Shown here in pieces: positions 56,774-64,000 of a stretch of 64,000 bases of DNA. Origin of the DNA: Gentiana macrophylla. Its lineage: Eukaryota > Streptophyta > Magnoliopsida > Gentianales > Gentianaceae. Where the stretch lies: positions 1,056,501 to 1,120,500 of the forward strand of contig CM047806.1 of the NCBI GenBank assembly GCA_026214975.1, in the 5' to 3' direction. The first letter of the stretch is position 1. Every line of letters starts with the position of its first letter. The translations under genes were made by a program, and so were the position numbers. The notes beneath the pieces were generated by a model. That model was given only the letters and a program-made list of their open reading frames with translations, had not been told where the DNA came from and did no database searches.

Positions 56774-57322
56774 GAGCAAAGTAAAGTTGACTCTCACCAA
56801 TGGGTGTCTCTTCAACTCATTTGGAATAGCTTAGTTCCTTCTAAAGTAAACATTCTTAATTGAAAAGCGACTAAATGTAGACTTCCACACTCTTAGTAAC
56901 CTATCGAAAAGAGGCATCAATCTTACTAGCCTGTTTTGCACGTCTTGTGGGTTGGATCGGGAGGACGAAACTCATCTATTCCTACGATGTCCTTTTGCGG
57001 AACGGACTTGGAACAAAGTTTTTTCTTGGTGGCGTGTTTCTTTAAATACAACTATGGATTGCGGACCGGTTCAACAGCATGTACCTTTGTGCATGAAACA
57101 AATAAATTTATCAAAGGTATGAGACGCTATCATGAAAATCACGTGTTGGAACTTATGGAAAAGAAGAAACAATCCCATCTTCAACTCAATGTTTGCTTCA
57201 GAAGATTATGTGCTCGCAGAAATTCAAACTCTCAGTTTTTTTTGGATCAATTTGCGATGTGAGAAATTTTCTTTAGATTGGGATATCTGGAAAGATCAAC
57301 CCTTAAATAACTTTAGATAGGC
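56774..57322 (+). pseudogene. LINE RT zinc-binding C terminus
   Basis: Frames reading WVSLQLIWNSLVPSKVNILN, RGINLTSLFCTSCGLDREDE, THLFLRCPFAERTWNKVFSW and DWDIWKDQPLNNFR give the zf-RVT domain with C-x2-C...H...C and the usual tail. Several stops and shifts. A different LINE lineage from 8208-8969. Confidence 0.85.
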
Positions 57323-57470
57323 GTTGATTGCTTGATTTGACTCTACTTCTGTTTGGAGCTTGATATTTTTTGTTTTGGAGTGACTCTGTTGAATCTCTGT
57401 AATCTTGGTGGCTTATCTATTAGATTAATAGATAAGTGTTTCTAATATATATATATGAATTGCTGTTCAA

Positions 57471-58060
57471 AAAAAATGAAAGACTTCAAATAGTCGTAAA
57501 TTTCAAAATCATCTAGAAATAAGTAACATTCGACATTCTCAGTGTGGATTTTCATTCAATTGTACACGAAGTCGAATGTTGCTTTCTACATTCGATTTCA
57601 ACAATGTCGATTTTCTCAAAAATAATGTGGTGCATCATTAAGTAGGTATAGGACAACGGATAGATCAATCATATTCTTAATAAAGACTTAAGATTTTTAC
57701 CTATAGTCTTCACGTATCATGACTATAGGACCATACAATTTTATCTTGTGATTTAATTTTGTCGTATGATGAAACTACCTATATATTACAGATTTCCAAT
57801 ATTTGAAGACAACATCCGAAAATTACTTAGGTATAACATCAAATAGTATGTTGACAACTCATCATGTCACACTGGGTGGTAATGTCATAATGATGCATGA
57901 TGATTTATCAAACGTGAAGATTCATGCAAGAATCAGAACTGCCTTGATGTTAGGTCAAGGCACAAGGAATTTTCTCTCACTGTTATTTCCAAATCAGTCA
58001 ACCTCATATATCAATCAGAATTAATCAAAAAAAAAAATCCTTTCTTTTTATTTGAATACA
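57471..58060. other. Intergenic, nothing recognised
   Basis: AT-rich. ACATTCGACATTCTCA and GTCGAATGTTGC near 57527-57575 form a partial inverted repeat, possibly a MITE remnant. Confidence 0.35.
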
Positions 58061-58434
58061 TGTGTGGTGTCTTCACATATGTGGAGACACGGTTTGAAGA
58101 CATATGAACCACACAGTTTCATTCTGTAATTAAATTGTCTGGTTCCGATCGTTTAATCTGTCACTTCACGTCCTCAAAATTCTCTCTCTACCGATCGTTG
58201 AGGTGAAGCAAATGTGTCTTTTTGTTTTGTAAATTTTCATATTTTAGATGGAACCAAAAAAATTATAGGGTTCATGTATAATGAGTGTAAACAGGGGGGA
58301 AATACTTGTGTGGAGAGGGATTTTGAGGTGAAGTGAATGGTGAAACGATAAGAACCACACAGTTTAAAGACAGAATGAAATTGTGTGGTGTGTGTCTCTA
58401 CACGTGTCTCCACACCGTGTGGAGACACCACACA
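58061..58434. mobile_element. Inverted-repeat MITE with CCACACAGTTT
   Basis: The ends TGTGTGGTGTCTTCACATAT and GTGTGGAGACACCACACA are inverted copies. Inner blocks GAACCACACAGTTTCATTCT (58106) and AGAATGAAATTGTGTGGT (58374) extend the inverted repeat to about 90 bp per side. Shares CCACACAGTTT with the hairpin at 2060. The TSD was not resolved. Confidence 0.75.
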
Positions 58435-58494
58435 AGAACCACCCTAAAATGGGTACAACGGTTATATCAAGTACCATAATATATTGGGTTTATG

Positions 58495-58745
58495 TCAAAA
58501 AAAGACAATTTGAACATAGAAATATGCAAATAGGACAGTGGAACATTTTTTTGGGTAAAAAAGACATATCTTTATTCCACAATGACAGTGAAACATTATA
58601 TTTGGAGTCAGTTCCACTGCAGCAAACAGTAGATTTGGAATTATGAACAGTGGATTTGTCATTATCACTCAATTTATATTTCCACTGTCCTGATTCTCAT
58701 TTTCCCCATCTTTTTTGTCCTTTTAAACCACTTCCCGTAATATAT
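58495..58745. repeat. Dispersed repeat, second copy
   Basis: Homologous to 50508-50755, in the same orientation. Begins directly after the inverted-repeat MITE region. Confidence 0.75.
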
Positions 58746-58896
58746 GTTAACCTTACATTTTAATTTTCTTTCACCATTTACACATCTACTATGGCAATAG
58801 AATATTTAATTAAATGTAACGCATGTAATTTGATATAACTATACCTTACGAGAAGAAGGAAATATATAATATTTAAAAAGTAAATAATAAAATTTG

Positions 58897-58934
<38 letters not shown>

Positions 58935-60387
58935 CAGACCATATGGATCTATTATTAATTATAATCTGGAAATAATACTGTATATATGATAGTCAAATTC
59001 GCCCCTTAGAAAGTCCATATATAAATTGCTAATACACGGTAGTAGCTGAATAGTAGTAACAATAATATTTTTGCATGAAATAAACCACACAGTTTGAAGA
59101 TCTCTTTGCTAGATCTCTAGCAGCTTGCTATTTTTGGATGATAGATAGATAGATATTTCTAAAAGTACTTCTATATAGCTAGCAAGCTAGAGCTTCTTCT
59201 TCTTCTACTCAAATTAACTATATTGTTCATTGGATGAAAAATATTATTTAACAAAATACCAGAACTATAATTAAAAGTGGGGCCCAGACATCTAGACAAA
59301 TAGGAAGAAAGGAAACTGGCAAAACAGCAGAAACATCTCTTCAAACTTTGACATTAATTCTGCTGTTATACCTGCAATTTTACACAGAGAGAGAGAGAGG
59401 AGAAAGAACTCAAGTAAAATTTATAATAATAAGTGATAAAAAAGCTGAACCAATGACAATGGAAAACACAAAAAATTTATATCCAATCTATTTTTGACAG
59501 AATTTGAGTAACATACAAGTGAATAAAATGTAACAGTGCAAATATTTTTAAACTGTATATATTCGATATTAAGTTTGCATGAAGAAAAGACATACAGATC
59601 TATATATTTCATACCCAACTGGTTTTTGTTTTTTGTTCTCACCAAGTGTTTTTTTTTTCTTTTTCTTTCCGTATATCCGTTATTAAGTCTTGTTTTAGTG
59701 AAAAAAAAATCCTGGATTAGTTACTGAGTATATATGAGCGTGTAAGTCTCATAAAAATGAATAATACTAAGGGAAATGCTATTGATATATACAACAATTG
59801 TGTTAGAACAATGAGCGGCGTATTTTATCTTATTGATCGTGTTGTGAGGCTCATTGATTGATCTAGCGAGGGATGGTGTCGATTTCAATTTCGAGTGAGA
59901 TAATAAACTATATTCGGAATGCATGGTGGGTTGGATTAAGATAATTTGATTGATTAAACTAGATTACACGAAAAAAATTGTCCGGATAGGCTTAGCCCCT
60001 CTAGACTATGTCTTTATCTACGTTCTTGACTCTGATACGGTAAATATAATGCCACATAGGGGACTCCCTACAAGGGAGTTCCTACCTTAGAATTTCCCTT
60101 TATCTACGCCCTTGATCCTGACATGGTAAATACCGCAACTTAATGTGACATTGAAAGATATCTATGTACTATCATATCATGTTAGGCCTCAATGCATCAT
60201 CATGTTGTAACATTATTGTATCAGAATAACTATAACAATAGTAAAATTCATAACAAACACTCAACGATAACTCACCCCCTCTCTCTCTATATATATACGC
60301 ATCAATGCGTCATGTTTTATTATGAAATGATATATATATATATATAAATACTAAGTCAAAATGAATAGGTAAGCAGAAATAAAAAAT
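58746..60387. other. Spacer downstream of WOX9-like gene
   Basis: AT-rich, with an (AT)n array at 58900-58933, (GATA)n at 59139-59154 and (AG)n at 59386-59400. Two near copies of CTTTATCTACG(T/C)(T/C)CTTGA.. then C(C)TGA.A.GGTAAATA at 60010 and 60100. No gene supported. Confidence 0.5.
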
Positions 60388-61516
60388 TTAGGGGACAATA
60401 CAAGAGTTATTTAAGGAAGGTAATAGACGTACCAAATTAGTAAGGGTGGTGGTGGTGTCGAGTGGTGAGGGTGGAGGTAACGTGCGGATGAGGTAATAAA
60501 AGGCACCATGCTGCAGTGGCTCAAGTGCTACCCCCCATTCATTGGTTATTACTGGTTGCCCATTGGAGTGTATGAGTATTGCATCGTCCCCAAATGCTTC
60601 TCTTACGTTGAAGGGGCCCATTGCCACCTCATACGCCACGTCATTTATGAAAATTATGGACGATTTTATAGGTGGTGGTGGTGGTGGTGGTGTACTCATA
60701 ATACATGTTTCACCAACACCCCCACATGCATCTAAACAAAAGCAAAACAGATATGTTTAAATCCATTACACAACACAATTTCGAATATTTAGCATAATAT
60801 AACTCTTATTGATCATGATACAAATTCATTATAAGTTATGGTGTAAAAGTGTATTGTATAGTCGTTGCATCACTATTTTCTTAATCTCATAATTTAATTT
60901 AATGCTATTATCATAATCGATCATTCTAACACAACGAATGTTTTAGCCTTTGTTAAATGGGACCGTTAGTGACATGACGGTAACATTAACAAATCCAGAA
61001 ATATATATTTGAGTGGATAGTAAAATATATTTATATAGTTGTGTGTTTTTTAATTAGTATAAGAAACATACAATTTTTTAAATGTATCACAAAAAAAAAA
61101 AAAAAAAGGCGGTGAGCTTAGCTCCCCTAATTAAGCCACACTTTGGCTAAGCCCTTGGGACGTATCCCTTCTAAAATAAATGTCATATCATTAGATGTCT
61201 CATTATTAATTATATCGATTGCGGCATTCATTGTGTCGTAATTAATGAATGTGACTGTAATTGGGGCAGCGTCACCTTATACAAGGTTGAGAAAAACCCT
61301 GTCCCTAAAAAAACAATTTACTGTATGTATATGTGAAATTGATACATCAATTGTTATGTATTAACCCATTAACTGTTATGTATTGATCTTAAAACACATA
61401 AGAGACAATTTTATGAACAGTATCGAGGAAATTTACGCAGCCGCCTTAGACTATAGCATTTACTCTAATTAAGTCTCTAATCCTGTAGATTGTTATTTAT
61501 TAGCTTGTCACTAATG

Positions 61517-61551
<35 letters not shown>

Positions 61552-64000
61552 TATTTATTTATTTATTTATATCAGATTCCAATTGTTTTTTGTAGGACAT
61601 TTGATTTGTTAATGAGAAAAACAGTAGAGGAGTCAATCCATGCAGACGTCAATAGAGGCAAAGAAGATGAAAACCCGGGTGAAAGACAAAAATATATCCT
61701 TGTCTTTTCACAGACATGACAAACATATTGTCCAAATATTTGTTTTTTTTCATATATATATATATATACATATATTATAAAAACTAGTAAAAACAAAGCG
61801 CAACAGTGCACTTCAATGATCCATCACTTCCATGAAATGCCCACTTGTAAACAGCTTCTTCTATTTGGGAGCAAAAAGATTTATTCTGTACAAGATGCAT
61901 CGGTCTAGTTGTGAGCTAAACTATAACTTAGAATGAAGGCTAGGATTCGAGCCCACTTAGGGGTAAATGTGTATGTTAAAATCTTTCGTTTTTTGAAAGA
62001 AAAAAAAGAAAAAAAGATTTATTCTTATTTTAGAATAAGATTTTACCTCATGTATATATGTTTTTTTTTTTTGTTTTTGTTTTTACTTTTTAATTGTATG
62101 ATAATAGACCTTTGCTGCATTTGTAGTAGTATTAAATAGGAATTAAGCATACGAATCTTACCCTATAGATTTATTCCTTAAACTTTTGCAACATCAGGTC
62201 AGAAGTAGTCACGATCCAAATATCATGCATCTTGTAGTTGTTGAAATAGGGGTTAAGAAAAAGGGTCAATATTAATAGAGCAAGAAGAAAGGATGGAATA
62301 ATCTATAGGTTATTCACCATATGTACCTTTACTACTACTAGTCTTGGTTCAATTAGATATGTGATATAACTACTAATATCACCAATATGAGGAGTTGATG
62401 ATAGTCAATTAAGGGTAGGCACAGTAAGCAGGCGAACCTACCGAACCCTGGCAGGGTTCGAGCTCGGCTCGGTGTGTTCGAACCTTAGGCTCGGTTCGGC
62501 TCGAAATGGCCGAGCCTTATATTTTCATTATCCGGCTCGGGTTCGGCCTGGTATTTGGGGAAGAAAGCTCGGCTCGGTTCGGCTCGAACATGTCGAACCG
62601 TTCGAACATGTTTGGCTCGAACTGGGTTTTAAAAAAAAATCAGAATTTTGTGTTCGAACATGTTCGGCTCGAACTGTATATGAATTTATGATATCCGAGC
62701 CGAACATGTTCGGCTCGACCACCGAATATCTAATTTGTAAGGTTCGGCTCGAAGTTCGAACCCACGAACCGAGCCCGAATCGAGCTTTTTTCGAGCCGAA
62801 TATTCCGAATCGAATCGAATATTTAGGTTCATTTACAGCCCTAATTAAGGGTATAAGTTCACTATTTTAGTCTTTAAAATATAGAGAATGGGCACGATCA
62901 TTATCAATCACAATCAATGACACAATTTATATATATAATGATCAATTTAAAGTCATCATAATTAACAGTAAAGGTTATCATCCATGTACGGATCTATGTG
63001 GGCTAGGGTGGAGTAACGATAAAAGCGATGTAATTTTGTTGTTAAAAATGTAGTTTTAGACTCCGGTGATTTCAACGGAACAAATTTTTAGATAAAAAAT
63101 ATAGTTTTACAGTCGGATGACCACACTAAAAAAAAATTATGGATCCGCCTCTCTTAGCATTGTAACATTTTTTGTGACACAACATGTATCATTATTCTTT
63201 AACAATTTTAGGACAATGACGGTGAAAAGTTACCCAACAGTGTTCATGCTAAAAACCAACGGTTAAAAAATAAAAATCACTGTATAAAGATTGAAGTGAG
63301 TTAAAATCAAAAGACACGCAAAAAAAGAAATCATGAAAGACAATACCTTGATGAGTATGATGGATAGCTGACAAGGCAGAAAAACTTGTTGAAGAAACAT
63401 TCATTTGATTAGCACCACTTATAGTACTACTTGAAACTGTAGTACTGTTATTAGCACCACTACTGTAACTCAACAGTTGTTGCTGCATCTTCATCATCAT
63501 CATCTTCTCTTCCAATTCAGCATTAATATTCTTTGTAGAAGCAGTTGTGAATCCAAGTAAAAAATCACTTAGCAAGAAGCTGGACTCGTCAAGAAACTGA
63601 TGACTTTCATGAGGATGATGCCCTGGGAATGATGAATTAAACCCTTGACTCAGAATAGGGAAAAATGGTGCTTTCAAGAAATCGTTTTCATGGTTCTGAA
63701 GAAACGGAGGAGGAGTACATTTCTCGACCGGCGGCGGCGGAAGGGAGGAGGAAATGGAGAAGATAGGTGGTGATGGTGATGGTGGTGGTGGTGGTGGTGG
63801 TGGTGGTGGTTGAGGGAGTGATTTGGGAGGTTTTTGGTTATTATTAGTAAGGTGGCGTTGTTGTTTGTGTTTGCTTCTTGATTTCCTGTTTTGGAACCAG
63901 TAGAAAACATTGGCATCACCAACTTGTCCATATTCTTGTAACTGAGATCTGATTTTTCTGATCTCGTCTCTGGATGGATTCACTGTCCCTGAATTGAAGA
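60388..64000 (-). CDS. WOX9: WOX9-like homeobox gene, 3' part (5' end outside)
   Basis: The visible exons are 64000-63347 (continuing beyond the window) and 60731-60388, joined by a GT-AG intron in phase 1. The first begins inside the homeodomain: [49 protein letters not shown]. This is the WOX8/9 (STIMPY) class, not WOX11/12 or WUS. A polyproline run and Ser/Gln-rich stretches follow. The last exon carries the conserved WOX8/9 C-terminal domain: [48 protein letters not shown]9 factors maintain shoot meristem growth and embryo and inflorescence patterning in the nucleus. Family proteins usually stop at YYLI/V; here about 32 further residues ([14 protein letters not shown]...) are open. Confidence 0.92.
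61518..61549. repeat. (AT)n microsatellite in WOX9 intron
   Basis: About 32 bp of AT, followed by TTTATTTATTTATTTAT. A second short AT array is at 61751-61768. Confidence 0.9.
62407..62851. mobile_element. hAT-like MITE in WOX9 intron
   Basis: The element is 62416-62842 (427 bp), flanked by the 9-bp repeat AATTAAGGG (8 bp would be standard for hAT) at 62407-62415 and 62843-62851. The right end reads AGGGCTGTAAATGAACC on the minus strand, a common plant hAT terminus; the left end TAGGCACAGTAAGC is diverged. The interior is packed with GGCTCGGTTCGGCTCGAA and GTTCGAAC words, mostly in inverted pairs. Confidence 0.8.
62985..63150. mobile_element. Possible hAT-like relic in WOX9 intron
   Basis: TACGGATCTATGTGGGCTAG on the left and TTATGGATCCGCCTCTC on the right resemble termini of common plant hAT-like repeats. 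No TSD could be defined. Confidence 0.4.

Larger units (their letters stand above)
54060..57470 (+). mobile_element. LINE remnant with nested insertions and internal duplication
   Basis: L1-type RT C-terminal text appears as DEPFCQRFPRLFNLASDNEW (54550), ELIDILASLPDLFLGIDHLN (54695), then after the CACTA MITE as DPRGVFSGARLKNLLLETDV (54957). It resumes after an LTR-like insertion as WNSLVPSKVNI (56829), then the zinc-binding core CTSCGLDREDETHLFLRCPF (56938) and NLWKRRNNPIF. It ends near an AT run and an A run (57440-57477). Stops and shifts throughout. Confidence 0.85.

Noticed and set aside
62472..62870. 132-codon plus-strand frame
   Set aside because: It is a translation of the GGCTCGGTTCGG repeats of the hAT-like MITE.

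Overview
The window looks like nuclear DNA of a flowering plant, probably a eudicot. It has short intron-split genes of plant families (OPA3-like, RABA1-class Rab GTPase, WOX9-like homeobox, F-box/DUF295), long AT-rich spacers and dense plant-type mobile elements: Ty3/gypsy, Ty1/copia, LINE, tRNA-derived SINE, and Stowaway, Mutator, CACTA and hAT MITEs. An asterid is possible from the style of the repeats, but this is only an impression. All statements come from reading the sequence; no database was searched.

Layout. 1-4380: intergenic DNA with a degenerate tandem repeat, a Mutator-type MITE with a 9-bp target duplication, SINE pieces and a perfect 26-bp-arm hairpin. 4382-7438 (-): a complete four-exon OPA3-like gene, with a 174-bp tandem duplication just upstream. 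8150-10618: LINE remnant, Stowaway and a second Mutator MITE. 10813-42635: a head-to-head inverted duplication. Each arm holds an eIF3j-like exon remnant followed by an F-box/DUF295 pseudogene. The left arm (minus strand) was split by a young, complete 10.1-kb Ty3/gypsy element (11995-22072, TSD CTAAC) and by a 14.7-kb copia element (22647-37308). The copia element itself contains an 8.6-kb gag-only LTR element (26884-35507, TSD ACATC). The right arm (plus strand) carries a solo LTR of the same gypsy family (39143-39712, TSD AACGC). A third, more broken copy of the unit follows at 43360-45935 and is interrupted by an LTR-like sequence. 46900-48000: copia remnants. 48433-49806 (-): complete two-exon RABA1F-like gene. 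50011-53000: Mutator MITE, Stowaway, full-length SINE and short tandem repeats. 54060-57470: a LINE remnant holding a CACTA MITE and an LTR-like insertion. 60388-64000 (-): the 3' part of a WOX9-like gene, whose 5' end lies beyond the window.

The three intact-looking host genes are unrelated in function: a mitochondrial OPA3-family protein, a trafficking GTPase and a stem-cell transcription factor. They do not form a pathway.

The most unusual object is a 57-nt copy of the 5' end of U2 snRNA (minus strand, 16602-16546). It sits inside the RNase H region of the young gypsy element, has an exact 15-bp target duplication and no poly(A), and looks like reverse transcription primed inside U2 RNA by a 3-nt microhomology. 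A second pattern worth testing is that three unrelated LTR families here each carry a cluster of a short CG-containing inverted-repeat motif.
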